From positions 3,307,597-3,371,596 of the forward strand of contig BFEA01000017.1 of assembly GCA_003427395.1 (NCBI GenBank): DNA of 64,000 nt. Reading direction: 5' to 3'. Shown here piece after piece: positions 1 to 11,050 of the stretch (its first letter is position 1; each line of letters opens with the position of its first letter). A program made the translations under genes and the position numbers. This DNA comes from Chara braunii. Taxonomy: Eukaryota > Streptophyta > Charophyceae > Charales > Characeae. The notes beneath the pieces are model-generated. The model was given only the letters and a program-made list of their open reading frames with translations. It searched no databases and had not been told where the DNA came from.

Positions 1-10
1 GGATGGTGGG

Positions 11-490
11 ATGATGAGTCAGGTCATTTTCGACGTGAATGAATTTTTGCGAGCGTTGTCGAATCATACTTTATTCTGGATTATTGACCGACTCTCGTGT
101 GACGCCTGTCGGGACAGAGATGCGGTGCGCCTTGGCTGTGGAATGCATCATCTATGCCATAGCCATTATCAATCTATTGCGACTGCCGCCGTCTGTCCTG
201 TAGGGTGTCCAACATTTCCTCATTGTACACATCCCTATCACCCAGATATACGTTGTCCCTATTGTGCCCAAGGACGCTATCAGAACTGTATGATGCCGCA
301 CTGTGATGAATGTCCTGCCGTGTTTTTGACATGTGGACAACACGTCCTCTGTCAGGACTGTTTTGATGGGATGGTTCGTGCTAGCCGTCCTGCAGAATGC
401 TGTGCTGGCGCAGCTCTCCTTGGGCATCCTTGTGAACATCCACATCATCCTCACCGTAGCTGTCCTATCTGCCGAGGTGGGGGCAGGTAA
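11..490 (+). CDS. Small protein with two tandem RING-like zinc-binding clusters
   Basis: A 159-residue frame rich in Cys and His. Cluster 1 has CxxC at residues 30-33, C43, H46/H47, C49, H52 and a closing CxxC at 82-85. Cluster 2 has CxxC at 98-101, C108, H111, C114, C117 and a closing CxxC at 151-154. The second spacing (C-x2-C-x6-C-x2-H-x2-C-x2-C-x33-C-x2-C) is close to a C3HC4 RING finger, the first is a variant, and both carry a His/Pro-rich insert before the last CxxC, which suggests an internal duplication. RING proteins are usually E3 ubiquitin ligases; that role is inferred. The start is the first of two adjacent ATGs. The stop lies inside a CAG/GTAAAG sequence that would be a good splice donor (GT at 487), so this may be an exon of a larger gene. 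An A-rich tract follows at once, so a retrocopy is also possible. Confidence 0.5.
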   Translation: MMSQVIFDVNEFLRALSNHTLFWIIDRLSCDACRDRDAVRLGCGMHHLCHSHYQSIATAAVCPVGCPTFPHCTHPYHPDIRCPYCAQGRYQNCMMPHCDECPAVFLTCGQHVLCQDCFDGMVRASRPAECCAGAALLGHPCEHPHHPHRSCPICRGGGR

Positions 491-566
491 AGAAAAAAAG
501 AAGAAAAGAAAAAGAGAAAAAAAGAAAAAAAGAAAAAAGAAAAAAAAAGAAAAAAAGAAAAAAGAT
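491..566 (+). repeat. A-rich tract directly after the RING-like frame
   Basis: About 75 bases of almost only A with scattered G. It begins at the stop codon of the preceding frame. It may be a decayed poly(A) tail or a simple repeat at the start of an intron. Confidence 0.7.
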
Positions 567-631
567 ACGTTGATCTGTGGGATGTGTTATTTGCTTTGTG
601 ATAATTGGATTATCTTTCTTTCCCTGTCAGG

Positions 632-1041
632 TTTGGTTTCCTCCTCCCCTTCTTTACCTCTTTGCCTTTTGGCTGCGTGCAAGTGGGTCCTTGTGACACA
701 CGGGGATGGGGGCAGCCAGCGCTCAACCTGTCATGCACGTGGCTGGCCTTGTACGTAAGAGGTTATGAACAGGTGGAGCTTTCCTTACCTCCTTCCCCTT
801 CCCCTTTTTTCCTTTTCCTTTTTTCTTTTCCCTTTTTGCGCTCTGATTCACAATGTGACAATATATATATATATATATATACATCCACGTGGGCGGGCTT
901 GTACGCAAGAGGTTCTGAAATAGGGGGAGTTGTAAGGAAGAAGATAAAAAAACGAAAATTTATTTCCGTGTTTCTCTTTGTTTTTTTTTTTGGTTTGCGC
1001 TCTGATGACTTTGTGACAATATATATACCGTTTGTTTCGTG
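632..1041 (+). repeat. Dispersed repeat R1, copy 1
   Basis: Bases 632-795 match the reverse complement of about 39,400-39,565 at roughly 90% by eye, including the shared CACGTGGCTGGCC and TACGTAAGAGG blocks. The second half (835-1025) contains two forms of a segment that begins TTTGCGCTCTGAT and ends GTGACAATATATA, separated by a (TA)n run and a second GTACGCAAGAGG block. This is a mobile or foldback element inserted near TA repeats; no coding capacity is seen. Confidence 0.6.
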
Positions 1042-1072
1042 AAGTGCGCTCTTTTTAGTTTGTAGTTATGTG

Positions 1073-1078
<6 letters not shown>

Positions 1079-1103
<25 letters not shown>
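1079..1103 (+). repeat. (TC)n microsatellite
   Basis: Uninterrupted TC dinucleotides just upstream of a hammerhead-like sequence at 1108-1130. Confidence 0.9.
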
Positions 1104-1365
1104 ATTGCTGATGAGAATCCCCCACGAAACCTTCTTTTCTCTGCCCCCACTGTTTATGTTTCCTGTCTGCTTTTCACCTGTTGGGTGCCAGGCATACTGC
1201 TGTATGAATAGAAGAAATTGCCTTCATATCCTTCTTTTTGTAATGCGTAATATACTCACCTGAATATAGATAGATGTACGGCTCACTGGGCGGTTCGTTC
1301 TTGGTATCATGTCACAACTGTGGTATATTTACAGACTCTCTGCCCCTTTTAGCGGAATATACTCA

Positions 1366-1366
1366 C

Positions 1367-1412
<46 letters not shown>
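1366..1412 (+). repeat. (GAT)n microsatellite before gene A start
   Basis: About fifteen GAT triplets followed by GGT triplets, ending about 25 bases before the ATG chosen for gene A, so it would lie in the 5' untranslated region or promoter. Confidence 0.9.
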
Positions 1413-1426
<14 letters not shown>

Positions 1427-1436
1427 TGTTGATCTG

Positions 1437-1815
1437 ATGGCAGAGACGTTCATCACTGATGAAGAGGCAGGACTGGATTGCTTGATGATGGGTGCACCGT
1501 TAGTTTGGAGGACGACGAAATCGCCCAAGCCTCTGGCCACAGAGAAAAGACAGTCCTTGGCTGCAAATGCCTCTCCATTTGCTTTGAATGCGGCCACAGA
1601 TGAGAACGAGAATGGTAAATCTGGTGGAAATCGAGGACGCAGCGGGGAGTTGAGCGGCAGTGGAGGTGGCGTGTTATCGTCGTGCAATGTGAACACTCTT
1701 TCCGCTCAGCAGCAGAAGGACTCAACCAAATCACCAGCCCCCAGTCTGCTAAAGGCACGAAGAAGTGGATTGAAAGACATCTCGCCTTGGAAGCAACTGC
1801 CTGCCACACAAGAGG
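1437..1815 (+). CDS. Gene A exon 1
   Basis: Encodes about 126 residues from the proposed ATG, ending in a basic stretch with [19 protein letters not shown]. Donor GT at 1816-1817. It leaves phase 1 (one G), which joins to AT at the start of exon 2 to give Asp. Confidence 0.6.
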
Positions 1816-4302
1816 GTATTTATTTGTATACTCGCGAGTCCTTGTCCGTGGAACACTTCATCCTTTCCTCCTCTGCCTTCTTTTTGCCCCTGCAGAGTTT
1901 AACACCCTGATCTGATGTAAATATATATATGTATGTACTTGCTACCTGCTTTACGCTTTCTGTGGAAGCTCATGTGCCTCCCCCAGAAGGGACAACGGCA
2001 CCTAAACGCAGGTTGTCCTGATTCACTTGGGCTTCTCTGAGTGCATCTGGACGTAATGGCGGCCAGGTACTTGTAGGAAAGTAGTAGTATGTTATGACAG
2101 CAAATGTGCCCCCAAATTCAACCAACTGGTGGAGTTTTTCGAGTGCATCTTGATGTGACACCGGCCAGGTACGCGTAGGAAAGTAAGAATGACTGCAAAT
2201 TTGCACCCAAAATAGACCAGCAGGTGAAGTCACTACCTTGTTTCCCTGAACACACAGTGCCTCAGCATGATGACTCCATGTGTAGAGGAACGGGGTCTGT
2301 ATACGTTCTCGACAATGGGATGTTGTGCTCAGGGGAAGAAGGTAGTCGGGACGAGTGACGAGCGAAGATCTTTTACCCGTCTTTCCTACGAGTACCTGGC
2401 CGGTGTCACATCCAGATGCACTGTAGTTTCAAGCTGTTTTTTTTTTGTGACTGTAGTGAAGTTACCCCATTAATCAATCTTTTACCCGTCTTTCTTTCCC
2501 CCAGTGCAATGCAATTCAAAGCAAAGCAGCCTGACCGGGACTTCTCTATCAGACCTGCAGAGGATGAACCAACACTCAGTATCGGTATTCTGTGAATGGA
2601 CGCTGGGCCCGTTGCTCACCTGGTGAGCAACGGGCCCAGCGTCCATTCACAGAATACCGATACTGAGTGTTGGTTCATCCTCTGCAGGTCTGATAGAGAA
2701 GTCCCGGTCAGGCTGCTTTGCTTTGTATTCTGTGAAGGGATATTCCAAAACGAAAAAAAAGCAAAAAAAAAGCTTGTATAAAGAGTCCTGATTAACGTGT
2801 GTTTTGTGTTGCGGGAAGAGGGGTGGGGGGCGAAGAAACGCTAGCGGGTAGGGATCAGACAGTCCGTGATTCTTTTCCATCTGGCACCATCACTGAAGTT
2901 GCTGGCAGTAAGGTGCAATGGGTACCGGCTCTTGGCTCGGCGGTCTTCATCTGTAACTGTTTTGTGAGTTAGTCGTGAGCTCTCAAACTGGTTTTTGACA
3001 ATGACTTTTTTTTTTTTTTTTTTTTTTTTTTTGAAGCACGCCCCCTTCATTGATAGTGGTGCTGATAAGAGCAGAGACCACTAGCACCTGGGGAGAGGCT
3101 CCATCTATTGGTGGGGAGCATCACCTGCTGGGAAACGGGTCAGTCAAGAGGTGGTCATCTTCTCTATTGCTGACTGGCAACAGGGTGATGAGGGATAATT
3201 GTCTACGATTGTTGTTATTAATTTATTATTATCATATAAAAAAAAGTGTCGTCAGAAATTTGAATGGGATAACTTCACTACTGTCACAAAAAAACAGTTT
3301 GAAATTACACCCCCACAAGCACCCCTACCTGACCGGAAAGCTAGCTTGTATACATTGCCCGAAGTGCGATTTGAAACTGGTTTTTGGCCGAAGCATATTT
3401 TTCAAACTCTTCTTGTGACTCCCGTGTAGTTTCCCGAATTTTAATCCTCGTAGACAAGTTGTCCCCTGTCCCCTTTTACGACGTACAATTTTTTCATGAA
3501 TTCATTTACATTTGGTGGTCAACGTATTCATTTAAATAGACAGCTAAAATCGGAACATTTAGTCCTTTGGGATATCCATCGAAATTGGAAGGGTATGGAG
3601 AAGATTATCGTGGTCCCTGCAAAAGGATGACATGCACAAATTGAGAAATGGTCCAACAACAAAAACAAAAAAAACGAGAAAGAAATAGACAGCTAAGAAT
3701 CGCTGTTGTTTCAACGGAATTGGTCCATTATTGTGTTGCAGATGAACAGTTGGTTGATGGCACTAGGGAGCTGAAGACTCCTGGAGCTCTGCCAAGTACT
3801 GTCGCTGTTTCCGCGGAAGAGAAGAAAGCACCTAACGAGCAGGACGTGACTTCAACACCCATTGCACCCATTTCCAGCTCCTTGGGGAGCGATGCGTGTG
3901 AAGGGGTGCAGAAGAATCCGCTTCTTAATGTCAGTATGGCATGGGATAAGGCCTTTCAGACAGAAAAAGGTGGGATTAACTTCCTCTCTCTCTCTTCGTC
4001 CCCCCGCACCCCCCGCCCTTCTTCCTCCTTCCCCCTTCTTCCCCCTTCTTCCCCCTTCTTCCCCCTTCTTCCCCCTTCTTCCCCGCTTCCCCTCCCCTCC
4101 CCCTCCTCCCCCGTCCTTTCCCCCACCCTCCCCTCCTCTTTCCCCTCCTCGATTCTTCATCATGGAAGAAAGTATTCTCTTCCTTGTAGTAAGAGACAAC
4201 GGATTCCTCTTATAACCATCCTCTCTGTTCTTTTTGCAAAGAGTGATTACGCAGATGGGTGGAATACCTTGTCAGACCCAACCTGGTCTCCCTCTCTCTC
4301 TC

Positions 4303-4354
<52 letters not shown>

Positions 4355-6372
4355 GCTGTTCGTCACTTTGTCTCTCTCAATCCGTTTGTCTCTTTCTCTC
4401 TGTCTCTCATGCATGTCTTATCCATTCCTCCCATCCTCCCCTTTCTCCCTTTGCTTCAACCCTGCCCACCCTAATTGGCCCTTGAGGGCCAGGTTCTGGA
4501 GCCTGAATCTGTCTCTCATTTTCGGTGTTCCCTCCCTGGTGTTTCTTCAACCCCAGACCACAAAGCAAAATGGCTCTGATGGAAATAGTAGCAGCCGTCT
4601 CTGCTTGGATATTCATGCTAGTTTCTGTTGCTCAAATAAAACCCTAAACCCTGAGCTGTTCAGTGGAAGCCTTAAACCTTGAAGTATGCACCCTAGGATC
4701 CACAAAACATAACTTCAGGGGCGCGCCTGAGTTTTGAAAAATTTGGATCCATAGTCCGCCCTCCATCTCTAGCTAGGGCTTTCCCTTTCCGTAGGTGGCT
4801 TGTGGTTGTGCTTGCTTGCTAAACCCAGGAGCAGTAAATTTGAGGGATATTGTCAATCTTACGGCTGGATCCACCTGTTGAGAAAAACCTGATTTGTGCT
4901 TCTCATCATCCTTTCGCCGGTGCCATTGGTCCACTGGTCTGCTATAAATGTGGTTAGATGAGCGGTCAGCACTTGTCTGTGATGAATGTATAATCTGAAG
5001 AGTTCCTGGCTCTCTCCTGTCTTTTTTTTTTTTTTTTTGAAGGGCGACGGCCTTGAAATATCATCACAGAAAACTGACCGGCCCTAGGTACTTCAGAGCG
5101 GCAGTATTTTACTCATCTGCTTCCAGCGGAGTTTGAACTCGGGTCTGTTTTTCAACAGTTCAGGGGTGTATAAACTGAGCTACGCCAATTGGTGGTTCTC
5201 TCCTGTCGTACTTTGGTCTTCCTCCTCGCTCCTTAAACCCTAAACCCTAAACCCTCTTTGTCGTTGTTGTTGTTATCCTCTTGTTGTCATGTTTTTCTTC
5301 TTGCTGCGTTTGCTTTGTCTTTCTCCAGCGTCTTACTTGATGCAATCCTCGTTCTATAGTCGCCTACTGTCTTCACCGGAAGAGAAGGCCCGGTTATTGT
5401 AGGCTGTATGTGGCCCAACTTTCAGTCTAGATGCGGCGATAATGACCAGGCGTTGTATTTGGGTGAAGACGGTAGCAGTCATTTCCTCTATTTGGAATTG
5501 TTTGATTTTTCTGCAGTGTTTGCTTGCTAAGATTTGCGGGAAGACAACGGACAGGAGCTAACGAGGGTTTGGTTAATCTGCGTGCAGGAGTTCTGGATTC
5601 CATCGACTTAGACGATCCGTTTGAGAGGTTCTCAAAGCTGCATGCGTTGTCGTCCACGGAGGTGACTGCGACAGAAGGGATCATTCATCGCGATGAGAAG
5701 GAACAGACTCGAGCAGAGAAGTCCTCGGTGGCAAGGATGGGAGACGCAGCAGCAGCCGATGAAAAAGCTACGTTATCTGGTAATCAATCAGATGCTGCGA
5801 TTGCGCTTCAGCCATGGTTCAAGTCCACTCGCACAGCTGGAACTTCGTTGAGCCACGGACCTGGTTCTCCGGCTCCAGATGATAAGGTGGCGAGTCATGA
5901 TGGGATGTCTCAATCTTTAGCTCCATCGAAGCTCCGACCTGTAGGACTTCACAAGATCAACAAATTCACGTTGGAGAACCGCTTAGCTGAAATAGGGGAG
6001 GAAGAAGAGAGGAAACAAGAAGATGGAACATCGAATGCCTCTGGTGCAGAGGAAGGTACATCCGGCCTCGACATTTCTAGGGGCAATTTATCGACAACTA
6101 CCGGAGCCGTGCTTGGCCAAGATGGGCAGAGCAAGTATGGCATAGATCCTGCGGACATACTTGAGAAAGTGGCTGCTGTGCAAGCACAGCTTCTTGATTC
6201 CCCACGAGTACGGCACTTGCGGTCACAGTTGCCGGCAATGCAAAAGAGTGAGTATCCCATCATTTCTCTCACACTTCTCCCCTTTTTCTCTCCTCTTAGA
6301 GTGTGCGGCTGAGCCCTTGGCTCTCACAGACACACACACACACACACACATACACACACACACACATACACA

Positions 6373-6468
<96 letters not shown>

Positions 6469-8412
6469 GCTTGAGATTATAAGTACCTGTGGGAATTGTA
6501 ATACTGGATGTTTATTCGTGTGTTCTTTTGGCAGATACAGCAAGTCCATCGGCTGAGATTGTTGCTGCTGCCGGCAATTCCGAAGGAACAGATCCAGACA
6601 AGGTGAGCTATTCAAAGGCATGGTTTCTCAATCTATCTTCCTAACCTGTCATTTACTAGTTTCATTGCCTGACCTACTTCAGAGATCCCTAGAGTGGGTG
6701 CCCAGCTATTTGTACTCCTTGCTTCACAATGTTTGGATTCTAGAGGAAGTTAATTGGCCATGCCTTTCAACAATAGGGTAATCAGAAAGAGAAATTTACT
6801 TTATTTAGCGTTAGCAGCAACGCCCCCTCCTCTATGCATCCAATGCCCCTTTCTCTGTTAATTATCAAAGAGTGACCTTTCTGTGGGGATTATTGGGGGC
6901 TTTAGCTTGGTGTTCTTTTTTCCCTAATACTCTAAAGCAAAACGTGGGTCTCGCGTGACGCGTCCCCCTGAGACCTTTCCCGCGTGGGCCCGGTGCACCT
7001 TGGGCCCGGCGCGGTTTTTTGTTAAGGGCCGTTTTTTTTTTTGGGTTGGTGTTGGCGCGGCTTCGTGGGCCCGGTGCACCTTGGGCCCGGCGCGGTTTTT
7101 TGTTAAGGGCCGTTTTTTTTTTTGGGTTGGTGTTGGCGCGGCTTCGTGGGCCCGGCGGGGTTTTCTGTTTACTGCCATTTTTTGGGGGGGCGGTTGGTGT
7201 CGGCGCGACTTTATGAACGGCCTCTTTTTTCGGTACCCTTTTTTTTTGCGCCGCGCCGGGGGTTGGTTGGTGTCGGGGCGACTTTATGAACGGGCTCTTT
7301 TTTCGCTACGGTTTTGTCGGCCATGTTCAACCAGGTAGTGAATTCAGCGGCCGTAGCCAAAATGAACACCGCTGCTTCACGTACAGCTTTCCTGGTTGCT
7401 CACATGTTATGGCGGGATGATTCTCTGACTGTTTTTGTCTTTTGTCTTGATGTGTCTCCTTCAGGGAGGTAAAATTGGAAGTCCTCTATGTGCTCCAGAG
7501 GTTGGCAGTGATATCTGTAAGGCATTGCTTCCCTCGTCTCGTCTTCGGAATCCTGTACAACAGCCGCGGGCAAATTCAGTGATTGAGGCGGCTATACAGG
7601 ATGGCACACGTCTCCGTCTTCCTGGACGGTATCATCAAGGATATCCTGCTCAGAAATCAACAAGGACTACGTTGTTGGCAGTCTCGCCTTTGCCATTGTT
7701 GTCGTCACAGCTGGCAAGGCCTGGGCGGTGTTGAGTATGTGGCGGTTGTTGCTATTGCTGACTAACATCAAGTTCTCCCTCGATGTCACATCGAGTTTGA
7801 TCTATCACTGGCTAGTTGAGCTGGACTGCTGTGCTGTCCCTGCAACTGTGGCTGGAGAAAGTAGTTCGGTGGACTCCTCGATAAATGGGGTGGGGTGGGG
7901 GGGGGGGGGGTTGATCATTGAACACTTTGCAGCTTTGAATCCCATGAAAGACCCTCGACTTCAAGGACATCTTTTGTAAAGTTTTTACAAACTGTTAAAT
8001 TAATTCATAAACCTATAAGTCCTTCCATTGTCAGTCTTTTCTTGTAAATATCATCTCTTTTTTCATCATGGAACACACGTAAGGTGTATCTGTGAGTGCT
8101 TTGTTGTTCTGGACAGCTCTGCTGGCTGTTGTGTGTCTTTGTGCTGTATGCGTGTTGTGTGGTTCGAGTCCTTGCCATTGAGTGCAGACTGTTGCAGACA
8201 GGTATTGTTGAATAGAGGAGACGGGCAATGGCAGATGAGGGAAGTGAGGGAGAAAGACAGACTAAGGGCCACTTGCGAGATCATGCAATCAGGAAAATTG
8301 GGGAGTGTGACAGAAGTGCGTGTTATACTTGGCATGGAGTCGCACGGTTAGCAGATTGGTAGAGCTTTGGCCTTTCTCTGGTAGTTTGTCATGCCTCAGT
8401 TTGTGTGCGTGC

Positions 8413-8471
<59 letters not shown>

Positions 8472-11018
8472 CATGGCCGTCTCTGTGCATTGGAGATTAT
8501 TGGGATTGAGAGGTGGGTACGGATATGAGAGTGGGAAAGGTCGGGATGGGGAGTATCAGTGTGTTCTCTGGCTTTTGTGGCAGTTGTTGATAAGGTGACG
8601 TTTGAGTTTAGACTGCATGAGCCAACTCGCGGTTTTCAAAGCAGGCCAGTAGAAGACTGAGAGTACGAAAGAAAATTCTGCCTACCACTGAAGGTGGGTC
8701 GACTTCTCCTTAGCTAGGGGAGATGAAAAAATAAGACAGCATAGTCCACACCCCTGTCCAGTGTCATTGATAAGGGTCATTCTCTTGCCTTCCCCCCAAG
8801 ATCTAAACTGACTGTTTGATCGTAACTCTAATTAGTAAATAGCCGGATTGCACTTCGGTGGATGGTTCTTTGCCACAGCAGTGCTCTCTGCTAGCTGGGC
8901 GAACGAGCTTTTTTTTTTTTTATCCTTCCTTTTTCTTCCTTTTTCTTCCTTTTTCTTCCTTTTTCTTTTCTTTTTTTCTTTTTGTTTCTAGCTTTTTTAA
9001 TTCACAGGCGAAGTCCCTTGTTGTTTCCCTGTGGTGTCCCTTCTCCATGTGTCTGAATCTGTTCTATCGTTTGACTAAACATTCTGCTAAGTTGAATGAG
9101 ATTCAACTCGAGCGGTCTCTGCCGCTTACTCTCAAATTTTGGGAGCATTTGATTAGGGTATGGAAAGTTAGATTTCATTTAGTGGGCATGCGCAGCTGAT
9201 GTCAGATACCACTGCCGGAGCTGCCTGTCCTTTGGTGGCTTCGTTGGTAAGCAGATTTCTATTTGCTGGACGGATGTTCATTGCTGTGTCTGCATTGGGT
9301 GAAGGTGATGTTGGGCTCATGCTGGGACGGGTAGCGCCATCCTGTAACCTCAGCTGTGGTAGAGGTAGATGTGCAGATTCACTTAGCTGCTGCTGCTGCT
9401 GCTGCTGCTGCACAGATTCAATAACTGCCAGCACGTCTCTGCGCCGATTGTGGATCTCGAATCAATACGTCCTCTCTTGATAAAAGCAGTCATCTTTCCA
9501 TGCGCAATCAAACCATAATATTTGCAAATTTCATGTTCGGGTCACTTGTGAGTTGACCCGAATCTGGCATTCATTTTCTAGGTGATGACTTATATCAAGT
9601 TATATGTGATTCGGTCCACAGATGATAGCCAGCTTTCAGTCACTAGCGATGTTTGATCGTTTTGTTGTAATAGTCAGCTTTAGGTGACTAGCGATGTTTG
9701 CTGTTTGTTGTAATAGTTGATGAGTCTCTAGCTGTAACGGACAACTGATCTGTTGTAATAGGTGTGGCAGATCACTAGCGGCCTTCTAGAGTCTTTGCAA
9801 TTCGTGTAGCTGTTATCGACGACTTTTCTGGTTGTTTCCGTGTCTCCTCTGTTGATTTATATCTGATGCTTTTCCAGCCGTTTACTGATTCGTCTGTTAT
9901 AAGTCTTTACCTTCTTTTCGAGTGCTGGACTGCAGGTGTGAGCTGTTTGTTCAAGCCGCTGTGTGGGCCCCAACTGCCATCTACACATATGGGGGAGCGT
10001 TACAGTTACTTCCATAACTACTGTCTTGCTTATTTGGTATCCTTACCCATCTGTTGTTTACTGTGTCATGTTGTCTTATCCCTTTTCCCTTTGCATGTGG
10101 AATGCTTGTGTATACACGGCCACGGATTTGCAAACACACATATAAGACTATACAAGGTCCCTCTTGTTGCTCGTTCAAGGGATTAGGTTTTTGCCCGATT
10201 ACCGTTCTCATGCTTGATCTTGGTGAAGCTCTGTTCTGTGTAGTATGGGGGAGTTCAATATTGGAGTGGTGTTGGACATGGAGCCAGAACTGTAAGGTTG
10301 TGTCTTTGTTTTTTTTTTTTTTAAAAAGAAAAAGAAAATTGGAGTGGTGTTTCTCAAACAATTTGTGCAGTCGATTGCCAGGGTAACTCGAGTTATTTGT
10401 TCGTCCCCAAACAGTTAACACGCTGGCAGATGCATTACATGCGTTCATTGCACGCTTGGGTACGATTTACTGCAAAATTGTATGTTGTTGAGACGACGGG
10501 TTCTTGTGGTCTCTGATTAGAGATGGTGTTTTGCAAAGAATTGTTTTTCATCTACCTTGACTTGCTGTGCCGCTTCTCCCTTAACCTCCGCTCCTTTCCC
10601 ATCCAGGGGTAGGGGGGAATGAATCAAGATCTTTTCAGAAAATCCCTTGACCATTCACACATCAAAGAAACAGGGTACAGAGGAAGAGGTGCAAGCAGAT
10701 GCTGGAGCTGAAACAGCTGCTCCCAGTGGCACTGCTGGCCATGAAGCATTCCCGGCTCTCCGGCAAGAGGAATCCAAGAGCAGGCTTGTGGGAGCTGGCT
10801 TTCTTGGAGTGAGATCTATGAAGGGTTCGAGGGATGCCAGACCACCGACTAACGGTGAGACACATTTCTCGCTGACTGTATTGCAGTCTCTTTTGGTGTC
10901 CGCGATCACAAAAGCTTGGCACCCACATCTTATGGGGCTAGCCTTTTTTTTTTTTTTTTTTTTTTTGTAATATTTGGACCATTTCTCGATTTATGCGTGT
11001 CATCCTTGCGCAGGGGCC

Positions 11019-11050
<32 letters not shown>

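Noticed and set aside
4259-4485. Frames rich in SLSLSLS or HTHTHT (also near 6.4, 21.9, 25.1, 37.6 kb)
   Set aside because: Direct translations of TC, GA and CA microsatellites.
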